Assembly: GCA_018857735.1 (NCBI GenBank) | Contig: JABMCL010002859.1 | Coordinates: 372,001-436,000, forward strand | Direction: 5' to 3' | Length of the DNA stretch: 64,000 nucleotides | Source: Alviniconcha marisindica | Taxonomy: Eukaryota; Mollusca; Gastropoda; Provannidae | Shown here: one piece after another, positions 20,127 to 32,199 of the stretch | How the letters are laid out: every line of letters begins with the position of its first letter | Position numbering within the stretch: the stretch's first letter is position 1 | The notes under the pieces: model-generated | Database searches by the model: none | Seen by the model: the letters and a program-made list of their open reading frames with translations, nothing else | What the model was told of the DNA's origin: nothing | Translations under genes and position numbers: made by a program

Positions 20127-22533
20127 CTGCAACATCAACAAAGCCAAACCTCCAATAAGTACCATCGTCTAGCAGCAAGTACAACAACCTTGCAAATTAA
20201 AAACGGGCGTTTGGATCCACTACAATCACAACAGGGAAATACTGGCCGACAATTTGTTAATTTAAAAAAAATATATAAACTAGAACAACGACAACACAAA
20301 ATCTGAGTCCCCAGATACACACAACACAAAACGTATACCTGTTTTCTGCGTCAACACAGAAAGGTTGCTATATATATTAATTATTATCCAAGATGAGGTG
20401 AGCCTATCACCCAACACAAATCACAACGTTCAGCACCTATGGAGTTCCGTCGTGTTCCCGAAGCGAGCAAAAGTCGGGTAAATCTCCGTCCTGAACGAAT
20501 CGGGTCGGTTCCAGCCAGCCAAATGCCGCTAGACTCTCGACTGGCGGGCCTTAAAACTATCACGCTCCCAGCACCCCACAACAACTGACAAAGATGATGT
20601 ATAATCGTGACCGGCCGCTGCTGCAGCGGGATGAAGCTCTAATTCTGGCCTAAGGGCCGGGCTGACAGGCAGAGATGATGGGTAAACTTGTGGAAAAGAA
20701 ACATCATCTCTCCCAGTGACCCCCCTCCCCAACCATACCCCACCTCTCGCGTTTCGCCCCGCCGATCTTCTTATCACACCTGACCTCAGATGGTGCCGGC
20801 GACCCCATAACTCACAGTCACACACGTCCTGCAGGGATTCCGAGCGCGCGCACACGCACACACCACCGAAAGCACTCTCTGCATGCGGGCTCTGGCAGCA
20901 GTAAACAAAAGGAGGAGGGACACCCTAAGCATAACTCCTCAGCTACTGCCCTCAGTGCCATGTAAAGTCACAAAGTTCCCCCAGGAAGCCACAACCCAGG
21001 TAGCCACAAACCTCTTTTTTTTTAACGACCTGGACGACGTAGGAAAAGTGGGTCAACCACTGACAAAGCCGTACTGCTACATTTTTATTTTTATTTTAGC
21101 TATTTATTCATTTAATATTCCTCTCCTTATTTATTTATCATCATTTAATATTATTAGTAGACTGATTTATTATTTTTTAGTGCGAAGGGTGGGTGTCCTA
21201 CATCCCTTTTAGCGCTGATCGGCAAACCCGGAAGGATCTGCTCAAGCCCCTTCCCCCAAAGCTCCACAGCACCTGGACTGCTCTCTCAGATCAGCTGGCA
21301 TCCAATCAAAGTGCCCCTCTTGCCCCTTACAACCAATCAACATGTCTCCCTTGCCCTCAGCACCAATCAAAATTAGCCTCCAGCGATACGCATATCAGTC
21401 ATCGTTTCTTTCATCCGCCTACCTAATCTGCAGATACATAGACTATAAATACGTTGATTTAAAGTAGGTCAGCGAAGACCTGCCGGAAAACAGGATCTTC
21501 AGGCTCAGGTCCCAGGAGGTCGTGTTCAAACAGAACGAGAGAGGAAGGAAGAACCGGAAAGTCTGAACACCGTAAACACATCGTGCACTTACATGAAAAC
21601 TCATACCACCGGAACTGAGATACCTTCATCACGTTGGCAAGAATCAAGACAAGCATACCCGAGTCTAAGAGTACAGACTCCTTAATGGCTACAGGTTATG
21701 AATACGAGTGACTAAAATTACCGAAGTCAACATGTACCAAACGTTGCAAACTCTGTCTCAACCAACAAAACAAACGGAAAATCAAATCAAAGCGTAAAAA
21801 CGACTCTATGGGCACACAGTTGATGTGGTTAATGGGTCGAGCACAGGAAGGAAGCAACGTGTACACGTACAATAGCATCAACAACTACAACAGACAAAAG
21901 TCATCGTCAGACAAATGTGCTATCACTAAGTATCAGAAAGGGGAAAAGGGCAGAGGCGATATGAAATGTAGTGAACACGAAGATCCACAGAACTAAAGAA
22001 AACGAAGCTACCAAGAACCAGAACGTACAGCACAAATCAAGACGGTCCGTTAACACTGTTTTCATATTCATCATTAGTATATAAAATTTTAAAAAGCCAT
22101 CGATTCGAAGTTAGTATAATTTTTCAAGCAGTCAACCAACTTTCCATTCTCCTCTATGATCCCCTCCCCGCCCCCCATACACAAACTGTACACCTCACGC
22201 ATTTGGTATCGAAAAAATAATCTCGGCAGACCCAAACAATGAGTCTCGACAGGAACCTCAATGGGAGATTCGGCGCACCACCTTGCCCCGAGCTATACTA
22301 TTGACCCGCGAAGCTTTATGCGCATATATTGACCAAGCATTTCACATGCAAGTGATCAGGGAGAAGGGAAGGTTTTAATCCCGTGCCCAGATAGCGGGGA
22401 GTCGGAATCCAACACACCCTGCCCTGTCGGGGAGACGCGCTGTCAGAAACGCCTTTTGTCGTTTCAATACAGGCCTGAAACCGGAGATCGAGAATAGGGG
22501 CCGTTGTTATTGAGTACCTGTCTGCAGACATAC

Positions 22534-22535
<2 letters not shown>

Positions 22536-22587
<52 letters not shown>

Positions 22588-22625
22588 GTGTGTGTGTGTG
22601 TGCTGTGTGTGCGTGCATGTGTGTG
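22536..22625. repeat. (TG)n microsatellite, interrupted
   Basis: About 45 TG units with two TTG or GCTG breaks. Confidence 0.97.
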
Positions 22626-23583
22626 GCATACCGTAGGCAAATTTTGCTGACAGAGGGAAAGACAGCGTTTTTACCGTTGGTTGTACTCGCGTTAATAAAC
22701 GCCAGCACGAGTATGACCACACGTGTGTCCGCACGTGCACAGAAAAAAAAAGTGTAGTGTTGATGAACGGAGACAGAACAATTAGCCTACAGAACAGGGC
22801 TGTCGTACTCTTAGTTAAGTACTATGCGAATATCTGTCTGTGTCTGCATTACATACCCGAGGATACAAGATAACACATCAGTCTTAGTTTGTTTGTACCC
22901 GTTTTAATAATCAGTGATTTGATACGAGTTACAATACAGTCGGGACAATGGCTTTGCATGAATTAGAATAATCTGAATGAAAATGAAATGCGACAAGTCT
23001 GCCTAAGCCTTGGGCGTGCAACTACACTGATATAACGGACAAGAGCTCATTGCTTGTTCACGCCATTCAATAATTTTGTTTGCAAATTACACCTCGCGTT
23101 GTTAAGAAAATTACAGTCCTTGTACACCAGTACACCGTGGGTACAGTACACTAGTCACTACTGAACTAAAGACAGTCTGCCAAAAGCATCGCCACGGAAT
23201 GCGCTGTGGCCAGGTGGGTCTGACACTGAAATTAGTCGCTGCCCGTTTGATGACATGCTGACCTTTCGTTGGGACAGGTAGAACCTGTTACGCAAGCAAA
23301 GGGACAGCGGGCTAGAGTAAGTATACGGCAACAAGATCAAGTCCCCCAGACCTCCCTTTTAAGTTTTTATCGCTCCGACATAAATTCACTCCAAAGTGTA
23401 ATGACGGGGGGCCCATGCCCACCCCCTCTCCGCCTCAGCAGAGCCCCTACCTGTCCAACAACTGGCTCTTAACCGCCCCCTCCCTTCCCCACTATATATA
23501 GACAGGAACATGTCCCTCCCTCCTCGACACTACAAAACCCAATCTCTCCCAGTTCCAACCAAACCGCAGACACCAACTCGTCG

Positions 23584-23602
23584 CCCCCCCCCCCCCCCCC
23601 CA
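23584..23602. repeat. C19 homopolymer
   Basis: Uninterrupted C run of about 19 bases. Confidence 0.95.
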
Positions 23603-24135
23603 AAAAAAATATCTCTACACAACTCCCACAGTCAACCCAACTATAAAAATTCACTCGTCCATTGATTCTTCGAGGCACTCTTCCACCCCCACCCCCCTCC
23701 CCCTTTTTCTCCGTTATAAAGAGAAAAAAGTCAGGTCTTAACCTGATCCGAACAAGTGCTTGAGGCACACGACCAGAGTGGGCCCAGTGAACAAAAAACA
23801 CACAAAAAGCGCCTGTGTGTATTGATAGACGCGCATTCCTCGAGTGGAAGGTATCACCACAAACTGCTTTGTGCCCATTTTGTGCCCGTCACGTCTGCAC
23901 AGTTCAAAGGCGGGAGGGGACCTCTGCTCCCTGAAAGGCTAGGCCTTGTTCTTGACATTGCGAGCAGAAAATCTTTAGCAAAAAAATCCGCATGCCTGCA
24001 GAAGACGACTCCCGGGGTGTCTTATCCGAAATGGAAAGTATCGGTGTCATTGTCGCACCTGCCACATGTTGGCGTCTTCTCTTCTCCGACGCATGCATCA
24101 AAGACTCGAAAACAAATCAACAACTCTGACCGTAC

Positions 24136-24225
24136 CAGAGCTCAGGAGCTGTGTGAAAGTCGAGGTGGCTGTCCCGGGTTCCCCGTCCCTAACAGCCACA
24201 GACTTAAACATTACAATTAAGACCG
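24136..24225 (+). mobile_element. Short dispersed element, family B, 3'-truncated
   Basis: It starts agagctcaggagctgtgtga, continues aagtcgaggtggctgtcccg and reaches the shared core ccccgtccctaa. It then diverges into an A-rich end followed by an (AT)n run at about 24238-24266. Confidence 0.7.
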
Positions 24226-24232
24226 CTTTAAA

Positions 24233-24263
<31 letters not shown>

Positions 24264-24869
24264 TATTATTATACTACTATAAAAAAAAACATTTGTAACA
24301 AACAAACAAAAACGAGAACAAATGCGTGCTGGTATTCAGTAGTAATTGTGTTTTGTTCCTTGGAGAGACACGAATTTATTTTGGGATTAAAATATAACAC
24401 AACTAAGACCGGTAAAGAGCAAAAGAAAAACTTCAGTCAATCATTTGATAAAGTGTCATCATCTAAGTAACTTTCCTGTATGCCCTTACAACGTGCCTAA
24501 TAATAGTATATTTTACTCAGCAGATCGTGTTGTAAACTACACTGTAGTCTATGAGGAGGGGGGCGGAGGCGTGCATGTCGCAGGTACTACAAGTAACCTG
24601 AAGCATGCTACGTGCAACGTGGTGGTGAATTTTGTTCTCATCGTCTCATGAAACAGTTAGATTAAGGCCATAAGCCCGACGACGTTCACTCGGCAAACAC
24701 GAGACGGGACTGAAGCAGGCCGTCAACCCTGTGCAAAGCTTTCGACAAACACACCACATCGACAGCAAAGCAACTTGTCACGGGTCAAGTGCAACCTCTA
24801 CTTCACCGGAATCGTCTCCCCTGTTGGGTGTAGCGTCTCTCGGTTCAGCTCGGAAGTGTACGGTTCCTA

Positions 24870-25020
24870 TCTTCACCAAGATCAACACGATGGTCGGTTC
24901 CTATCTTCATCAATATCAACACGATGGTCGGTTCCTATCTTCATCAACATCAACACGATGGTCGGTTCCTGTCTTCATCAACACGATGGTCGGTTCCTAT
25001 CTTCATCAACACGATGCAAA
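24870..25020. repeat. Minisatellite, about 34-bp unit, five copies
   Basis: Units read gatggtcggttcctatcttc then atcaacatcaacac, with one shortened copy. Confidence 0.93.
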
Positions 25021-25371
25021 ATGGTGAAGCACCGGACTCTTAGAAGATGCACTCTTACATACGCTTTCCATACATTATCCGTCAACACACGGGCTAAGTT
25101 TTCCAAATCGACGCCTGCAATGTGTACTGTGAACCCGGTCGCCCTTTTTTTCTCATGACGCAAACAAAATTGGTACCCTGGAAGTCGTCTTAAAACGACC
25201 CAGAGTCAAGACGACGGTCCTTAATTGGCGGTTCATTCACATGGGTGTATATATACTGTATTAATTAAAGATAAAGTTTTCACAACCAGCGGCTTTAAAC
25301 GACTGGTGGTCTCTCCCAGACTAATCTCTATCGATACTGTTCGAGTCAGTACATGCATTCTTCTTGTTCTA

Positions 25372-25470
25372 AAGTCGCTTTACGTCCACACAGACCATAT
25401 TTGTTTAAGGGCTATTAGGGACGGGGAGTCTAGGACGGCCACCTCGACTTTCCCACAGCTCCTGAGCTGT
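25372..25470 (-). mobile_element. Short dispersed element, family B
   Basis: Reverse-complement copy. It contains ctttacgtccacacagacca, ttagggacggggag, ggacggccacctcgactttc and cacagctcctgagctg. Confidence 0.75.
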
Positions 25471-25525
25471 CACTACAAACTGATCACCGGCCGCTAAACC
25501 AGCCAGGTTGTTGAAGTGTTGCAAA

Positions 25526-25598
25526 GAAACCGTAGGTTTATTAGGGACGGGAGCCCAGTACGTCCACCTCGACTTTCACACAGCTCCTGAGCTCTGGA
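25526..25598 (-). mobile_element. Short dispersed element, family B, partial
   Basis: Contains gaaaccgtaggtttattagg, gacgggagcccag, cgtccacctcgactttcaca and cagctcctgagctctg. Confidence 0.7.
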
Positions 25599-25900
25599 AA
25601 AAAGCCAAGTCAAAAACCCCATGGACATACGGTGACAGCCTGCGTGTTCGCGGTTGACAGACCACACCACACAATACATGCAAACAAGGTGGCCAAAGGC
25701 CCTGTGGGTGGGGCCGGGCCGTGGTCCGAATCTGGGTCGTAGTGTACACACACTGACCAGATGGCCGCGTTACGCAACGCGACTGACTTGCAGAGAGAGC
25801 GGCCCAGACATTTAACGATCCATTGGGGAGGCTGGTGTAATGTAAACGTCAAGTCATGAACTTGTGTATTTAAGTCCGTGCATTAAGTAAGTACTGTCAT

Positions 25901-26010
25901 GCCCGAGCTCAGAAGCTGTGTGAAAGCCGAGGTGGTCGTCCTGGGCTCCCCGTCCCTAATAGTAAATTAAAATACTAATTACGCTCTCTGTGGACGTAAA
26001 GCAACATCAG
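25901..26010 (+). mobile_element. Short dispersed element, family B
   Basis: Contains gagctcagaagctgtgtgaa, gccgaggtggtcgtcctggg and ctccccgtccctaatag, then tctgtggacgtaaagcaaca. An AT-rich insertion separates core and tail. Confidence 0.75.
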
Positions 26011-27109
26011 AAGAAGTACTGTCAAGTGAACTGAGCCACCCCACACAGTCATCAGGGACAAGGAGAAGAAGAAAAGAAAAAAAGTAGCCTGCAGCACTCA
26101 GGGCCTACGCGGTCTGCTGTGACGTCGTTTAGTAATTATCCATCCATTATCAACTCGTGTAGTGCGCTGCACAACCACTCCACGCAGTATCCTGCGTGTG
26201 TGTGGTGTGTAGTGGTAACGGGGGTTGGTGGGTTATGTATTAGTACTGCTGTGGCACTCTATCACTATTGTGACATACAAATCGAATTCTAACAAAATTA
26301 CCCATTTTCTTTTTACCGTTTAAACTGTTGAATGACACTGATCAGTCTACACCAGCTGTGGGAATCAAACATCGGGCCAGCCCAACATCTGAAATACATT
26401 TACCGCACAGTCACGTCATATTCTTATTATCTGTCCGTACTCCAGTCACTGTCAAGCGAGCTTTCCTCGTGACTAAAACTATCCCTCTCACCCTCTAGTT
26501 CACACGTACCACAAATCGTTTTCGCCTGTCATGCTCTTGTCACATACGTCACCGACTCGCACATCTCGGCGAGATTTACACGATACTTACACTTGTCATG
26601 GGGAATTTTAGTCATATCTTCCTGTTCCTATCTGAAGTATAAATCTGTGTGCCTCTTGCCTCATTCGCCAAAGGCAGTTCTGTCGAAAGTTTGCACCTTT
26701 TTGGGCGGAAGGGAGGTACTATACGGTACGGTACTAAAACCATTAATTAACAGATATAGATCTACAAACGTGTACGCTGACGCAGAACAAAGCAAAGGCA
26801 TTACAACTTCTTTTTTTTACAGAAGAGATTCTTAAGTCGCCGACAAGAGCAAAGTCTAAAGCCAAAAGGCAGGCCGTTGCCTTGTCCCGTCCGGCATTAT
26901 GCCTCTGCACTCCATCGCTGCTCAAACAAACCAGCAAGCAAAGAGTTTTCTACAATCTACAAGACGGCAACCTTTCTGGACCCTACAACCCCATCAATAA
27001 GGCTCTCTGTTCACCGCAACCATATGGTTTACTATCAGGGACTGGGGAAGACGGGGTAGGGAAGGAGAGCTCGGCTCCACGGCCTGTTCACATCTGAACC
27101 CTGCAAGAT
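26011..27109. other. Unique sequence, no gene supported; contains one copy of a 74-bp exact duplicate
   Basis: No exon is recognised. Bases 26595-26668 are identical to 28235-28308. Confidence 0.5.
26595..26668 (+). repeat. 74-bp direct duplicate, copy 1
   Basis: Starts gtcatggggaattttagtca and ends cctcttgcctcattcgc. Identical base for base to 28235-28308; flanks differ on both sides. Confidence 0.95.
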
Positions 27110-27206
27110 GAAGTGTTGCTTTTACGTCCACAGAAACCGTAGGCTTATTTGGGACGGGAGCCCAGGACGGCCACCTCGACTCTCACACAGATCCTGAGCT
27201 CTGCAA
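27110..27206 (-). mobile_element. Short dispersed element, family B
   Basis: Contains tttacgtccacagaaaccgt, ttatttgggacgggagccca, ggacggccacctcgactctc and agatcctgagctctg. Confidence 0.75.
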
Positions 27207-27784
27207 AAACCCACAAATCAAAAGCCCACCTCTTGTAGCTGGTGCATGGTGGCCACTGGTAGGGCAATGTCGTTCACTAGATGTCGATGGCACTCGCCCA
27301 CTCGAAAGATCCAACGCGAAAGAAAAAAGAAAAAACCTCGAGGAAAACAGACACAACCGAGAGAATTCGCTCGCAGAACAACAGTACCTTCCAACTGGGA
27401 GCGCGTGCACAACTAGTGGGCAGCGTGGGGCCGGCAAACCCAGTGACCGGGCCTTCCTTCCCGACGACCGAGTGGACAACACGTTATTACCGCACGTGTG
27501 TTACCAGTTACACCACCACCACCACCCCGTCTCCCTGCCCTTGCCGCTGGGCCGGCCCCGGGATCGGTGATGGAACGTTGCGCCACTGCTTTTCCCACTT
27601 GGGCCCCGTGCCTTTCTTTGTGAAACTGCCCGCTCACATCGCCTGCACCGCGAGATGTTGTTTAGGCTTATGGCGAGTTATGTCACCCCGGGACGCGGGG
27701 AACGAGCAGCGAAGATCGTGCAATCCGTCGTCAGACGGTAACATTTTCAGTTAGTTACCAAATGACATTTCAGTTAGTTACCAA

Positions 27785-27850
27785 GCTGAATTCAGTCAGC
27801 TGAATGCCGAACCGAATCCGTCCCCACCCAGTATTACTACAACTGGTAAG
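27785..27850 (+). repeat. Short repeat shared with 28830-28895
   Basis: Both contain gctgaattcaatcagctg-like sequence, then atgccgaa, cagtccccccca and ctacaactggt or ctacgactggt. This copy ends at GTAAGTAAG, a perfect donor by chance or by use. Confidence 0.6.
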
Positions 27851-27881
27851 TAAGATGGTTCTTGTTATAGTGTGTGGGGGT

Positions 27882-27906
27882 GGGGGGGGGGGGGGGGGGG
27901 GGGGGG
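27882..27906. repeat. G25 homopolymer
   Basis: Uninterrupted G run of about 25 bases, preceded by GGGGGT. Confidence 0.95.
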
Positions 27907-28234
27907 CCAGTCACCGTTTTGGCTTCCTGGGAGCCAGTTATCTACATTCATATCTGTGTTGTTGTTGTTTTTCAACATGGCCACGGCAACGTACTGACAT
28001 TCCAAGAAACAATGCGGAACTGACAACAAACACCCACCCCAGCCCGAGGGAAGCACGTCGTCACCACAGAGACGCACACTTCCGGGAAGAACAGTTTCTC
28101 CAAAGGCACACCCTACACGGTTGCAAGAGGTCAAGCGGCACGGCCCAACAACACACATTATCTCCAAAGCAATTTCCATTTTAGTGTGAACTGTCATTTC
28201 AAACTTGTAAAGGGAGCTTCAGCGGTCCCCCTCA

Positions 28235-28308
28235 GTCATGGGGAATTTTAGTCATATCTTCCTGTTCCTATCTGAAGTATAAATCTGTGTGCCTCTTGCC
28301 TCATTCGC
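28235..28308 (+). repeat. 74-bp direct duplicate, copy 2, adjoining a SINE
   Basis: Identical to 26595-26668. It ends 16 bases before the tRNA-like head of the SINE at 28325. Confidence 0.95.
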
Positions 28309-28324
28309 AGTGAGCCTCACTGCA

Positions 28325-28628
28325 GTGAGCCGGTGTGACCTAGCGGTCAGGCTGGTAAGCAGAGGGACTTCGGTTCGAATCTGCTTCGGCTCTCCTTTCT
28401 CTTCAAAAGTTGTGGTCTGTGGACACTGTCTTGTGACTCTGTCCCTCACAACTGTGAAACATTAAAATGGCTCTCATCGCTGCTCACCTTAATGCAGAAG
28501 TCATTCTGGTGGTGACAGTGTAGCGATAGGTATATAATCCCCCTCTTCCCCCACCTCCATACCCCCTTCTCCCCGTCCCTAATAAGCCTTACGGTTTCTG
28601 TGGACGTTAAGCATCATGTTTACTTACT
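28325..28628 (+). mobile_element. tRNA-derived SINE, full length
   Basis: The head, gtgtgacctagcggtcagg, is an A-box-like sequence, and GGTTCGAATCT at 28372-28382 is a B box (RNA polymerase III internal promoter). The body follows: ggctctcctttctcttcaaa, ttgtggtctgtggacactgt, tggctctcatcgctgctcac, ggtggtgacagtgtagcgat. It ends with the shared core ccccgtccctaataagcctt, acggtttctgtggacgttaa, gcatcatgtttacttact. Confidence 0.88.
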
Positions 28629-28829
28629 GCCCCCCTTCACTAATCCTCCACACCACCTCGACCCGTTGCACCACTGACCAACATGACTCGTGAAACCATA
28701 ACCAGCAGCTGGCTGTGTGACGGCGCCCCAAGGGCAGCACAACGCAGCCCCAGCTTTATGTGCAAGGGCCGATGAGGCCTGTGGTAACGATGGTCGAGAT
28801 AAACTGCCTTTATTGACAGGAGAACCTGG

Positions 28830-28895
28830 CGGGCTGAATTCAATCAGCTGCATGCCGAATCAGTCCCCCCCAGCATGACTACGACTGGTCACCCC
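28830..28895 (+). repeat. Short repeat shared with 27785-27850
   Basis: See 27785-27850. This copy lacks the GTAAGT end. Confidence 0.55.
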
Positions 28896-29219
28896 AGCAG
28901 CAGTAGTAGTAGTAGTAATACAAATGGGTGCTAAGCCTGTAGACTACGTGTGGGTCAAGTCACCATTGGCAAAGGTGTCCTACTTCAAATTCGGTCTCCT
29001 AGTAACCCAGATCTCTACCAACCAGCCATCTCCAGTTATTCATCGACTGGTACTGGGAGGCGTAGCAACAGCCAGCATAGCATGTGGGGACTGGGACAAT
29101 CGTCTGATAAAAGGAGCATCCTCCACCACCACCACCACCTCGGCGTTTTTACAGGACATAGCAAATTTCACTAACCCCCACCCCACACCCATTCCTGACA
29201 CTAACTGTGTCGTTTTCAG

Positions 29220-29313
29220 GGTGGAGTCTTCATGACAGACCCGCTGTCGTGTGACACTTGTCAGACGACCCTTGCAACGAAGGGCCAAGTTGCATGTCAC
29301 CCTCGGCCTCTGC
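29220..29313 (+). CDS. Putative exon with a zinc-finger-like motif (low confidence)
   Basis: After the strong acceptor CTGTGTCGTTTTCAG the frame reads GGVFMTDPLSCDTCQTTLAT then KGQVACHPRPLQ. C-x2-C-x12-H resembles the first three ligands of a C2H2 zinc finger, but the second His is not where it should be. There is no clean donor (CAG|GTCATC), and the sequence merges into a 21-bp minisatellite. No other exon of such a gene was found. Confidence 0.25.
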
Positions 29314-29485
29314 AGGTCATCAAGGTCTCTATCGGTTTCCCTTGGTCTCCGCACGCCACCCTTGGTCTCTGCACGTCACCCTTGATCTCTGCAGGTCACC
29401 CTTGGTCTCTGCACGTCACCCTTGGCCTCTGCAGGTCACCCGTGGTCTCTGCCGGTCACCCTTGATCTCTACACGTCATCCTCCA
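29290..29485. repeat. Minisatellite, 21-bp unit, about nine copies
   Basis: Units read cttggtctctgcacgtcacc-c, with ctgcaggtcacc as a variant. Confidence 0.93.
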
Positions 29486-30270
29486 AAAAAAGTATCGTTT
29501 CGACCCACAGACACTCGGCCTTTTTTCCCTATTGTGACACCTGGCACTCATTCCTACGTAAGACAGAACCCGATGCAAACACAAGATTCAAATGAACCCG
29601 TCTGGCTTCAGGTGTTCCAACCTGTCCATGTAGGTTCTTTTCCCCATGACAACTGAAAGAGGCAGCCGGGAGGGCCTGGGCCCCGAAAGCTCTTCACTGA
29701 CACAAGACTTGTTAAAAGGTATCAGCTGACAAGGACAACAAAGACGTAAAGCTCCATGAAAGGAAAAAGAATGACAACCAGCTTGTTGATACGAAGAAGC
29801 TCTCAGTCTACAATCAGGTAACTAGTACAAGGCTGACAACGCCTGTTCTACGTGCAGTAGAGGACGTACTCCACGCGGTCTCTACCTGAATTCTACAGAC
29901 AACACCCCGTGGGGGGTGCTTTAAAGAGGGATTACAGTTGTGGTGACTGCGGCTGTAGGAAGTGAGTGAGTGTGTGTGTGTGTGTGTGTGCGTGGTGTAA
30001 ATGGGTGAGTGTGTGTGTACGTGTGTTCAACGCCGACTGACACCAATGGCGCAGGCAAGGGTTGGCACAACACTTCAGGCTTTGATTATCGAGTTTGTGC
30101 TACTCTCTGGGGGTGGGAAGAGGACAGTGACGCCAAGAAATCGCTCAGTCGCTCAATCCTTCCCAATCCCATGTTATCTACACAAGCACCTCGCTAACAA
30201 CCACATTTTAAAGTGCTTTTTTCATGACGGTTGGAATTCTCTTCACAGCCCACGCAAACCCAAAGTAACC
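29486..30270. other. Unique sequence, no gene supported
   Basis: Contains a short TG run at about 29970-29992. No exon recognised. Confidence 0.45.
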
Positions 30271-30313
30271 CCTGTGTGTGTGTGTGTGTGTATTTAAAGT
30301 GTATATATATGTA

Positions 30314-30315
<2 letters not shown>

Positions 30316-30385
<70 letters not shown>
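30316..30385. repeat. (TG)35 microsatellite
   Basis: Uninterrupted TG units, with a shorter TG run 30 bases to the left. Confidence 0.98.
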
Positions 30386-30390
<5 letters not shown>

Positions 30391-31110
30391 GACAGAATGT
30401 TATCAGTCCGTCCAGACACAGGACACAGCCTCCCCACTCCACCACAACCACCACCCTCCCATGACCCCAACCTTGTTAAGCCTGGTCTGCAACCTTTCGG
30501 AGAGCTGGAGTCCTTTTAATCGGTCGATTTGGCAGCGCCAAGGGCATCAACAGAAAAATCTGGTAAGCGGTCAGGCGAGAATAGGCCAGGTACATAGTGG
30601 AGGAGACAGAGCGCTGCTCATCTTATCGGGAATGTGCGTGTTTGGCTGTTCCCTGCGATAAACACTGGGCATACGCTGATTATAGACAACGGCTTTCTCC
30701 GCGCTTGGTAGCAGATGATGACGATTCTAGCTTAACGTCGTTTTCACTTCTGTGGCACCGACGAATACACGGTAGCCTAGATTGTTTTCAGCCTTACAGT
30801 TTCTTTCGTGCTAGGGTGAGGTCTGTTTCCGTGCTAGAGGTGAAAAACCATGGAGCTGAGTTTTTCCTATCTCCATCCTACTTTATTTTTTACTTTTTTT
30901 ACTTTTTTATCTCTCCGCCTGTACACGTGTCGTAAACCATTGGAAAAGCAGACGAGCACAGAAATACACCCATGCAACCGCAAGCTGATAAACTGCCTAA
31001 AATAATCTTCAGCACTGGCCATCTGACAGACAGAATGTTGCACATGGCGATGGAGTCTAGGTAGACCAACATCCCTGCCTACCAACCCGAAACTCTGGAG
31101 GTTTACAAAT

Positions 31111-31127
31111 CCCCCCCCCCCCCCCCC
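31111..31127. repeat. C17 homopolymer
   Basis: Uninterrupted C run of about 17 bases. Confidence 0.95.
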
Positions 31128-31659
31128 TCCACCACCACCACAACGTGTCACTTTTGTGGAACTGGTCGAGGCTCCGACACTCCACGAACTTTTCACGTGT
31201 ACTCTCTGAAACGTTTTCATGTGTACTTTCCATTCACGCACAGGCCTGGCAGCAACCACACGCAAAGTTGGACGATATAACGGTGGACAAAAGCCGCCAA
31301 CCTTGGGCCCAGCGTTCAGTGAATGTACAACAGCTTCATTGATACGAGCCGAGCGGGCCGCTGGCGGTTTCCCTCAGCCCCGCTCTAAATGCCTTTCTAA
31401 CTCCCACCCAGTCTGCGCTTTACGACTCCAGTTACTCCTTATACACTAGCCAAGCTACTATAAACGGTTGTGCCGAAAAAAGCAGCAGTTCCACAAGGCC
31501 CGAGAAAGCCAGGTATTATCATTTTCCTTGGCGGTTTAGTACTGTCGTCTCTAAACAACAATACAGCATAGTCCGTCCGTTTTGCGTCGTTACCGGTGTC
31601 TAACCGGCCAGATTTTATGGTATACCCGAGACAGACTTCTGCTGTGCTAGACGCGGCAC

Positions 31660-31925
31660 TGACTGATTGATTTGTATTTAACGCCCAGTCAACTACTGTG
31701 ATGTTTATTTATAGCAGGGCGAAGCACACGACTCACCCACCGTTCATTTCACTTTCTCGTGGACGACATTTGTAGAGAATTGTAAAATCAATTAAAGCAG
31801 AATTCGGCAGTAGGTAAAGCATATAAGGCTGTATTCCGGCCTATTCGTGCTGAGCGCGTTGAGCTCGCTCAGCGGGGAATAGCGCTATAGAAAATTTATG
31901 TATTCTTCTTCCCATTATTATTATT
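31660..31925. mobile_element. Probable SINE-like fragments
   Basis: gactgattgatttgtattta then acgcccagtcaac resembles gattgatttttaacgctcaa near 15720. Farther right, gagcgcgttgagctcgctca, gcgctatagaaaatttatgt and (ATT)n have the look of a SINE tail. The assignment is by appearance only. Confidence 0.35.
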
Positions 31926-32199
31926 CCAGTCTTAAAAGGGTGAAATTTCAAAAGCTCTTGACTCGGGGGGCGGAGGTTATGCGTCCTCGGGTACCTTGTC
32001 GGGGATAGAAGAAGCAGTTACATTACTGACTTCATATTGCTCTTTGTCCACCTTTCCGTGTCCACTCCTTTTCCTTTTAGCTTGTGAGAGTTTCTATATA
32101 TGTACTGTGTATCCGGCGCTGTGAGCACGCTAAGTTTTGTGTGCAAGTTTTGATCCGCCATATAATACATATTCATTTATTCCTTCATCATTTCCGTAG

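Larger units (their letters stand above)
20127..24135. other. Upstream intron or flank of the RBMS gene, no exon recognised
   Basis: Apart from a TG microsatellite at 22536-22625 this is unique, fairly AT-rich sequence with no supported exon on either strand. A minus-strand frame near 20580-20710 (SFPQVYPSSLPVSPALRP) looks protein-like and lies where an upstream RBMS exon could be. It lacks a convincing donor, so it is not called. Confidence 0.5.

Noticed and set aside
20580..20710. Possible upstream RBMS exon (SFPQVYPSSLPVSPALRP, AAAAAGHDYTSSLS)
   Set aside because: The position and S/P/A-rich character would fit the RBMS N-terminus, and an acceptor-like CTGCCTGTCAG is present. No usable donor in phase 0 follows, however.
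21459..21656. Minus-strand frame ending FEHDLLGPEPEDPVFRQVFADLL
   Set aside because: It looks protein-like at its end, but has no acceptor, no domain I recognise and no partner exon.
27804..27845. Short frame MPNRIRPHPVLLQL ending at a perfect GTAAGTAAG donor
   Set aside because: The segment is part of a repeat also present at 28830-28895 without the donor, so the frame is probably accidental.
28325..28410. Free-standing tRNA gene
   Set aside because: A and B boxes are present, but the sequence continues into the SINE body and tail and recurs elsewhere. It is a SINE head, not a functional tRNA.
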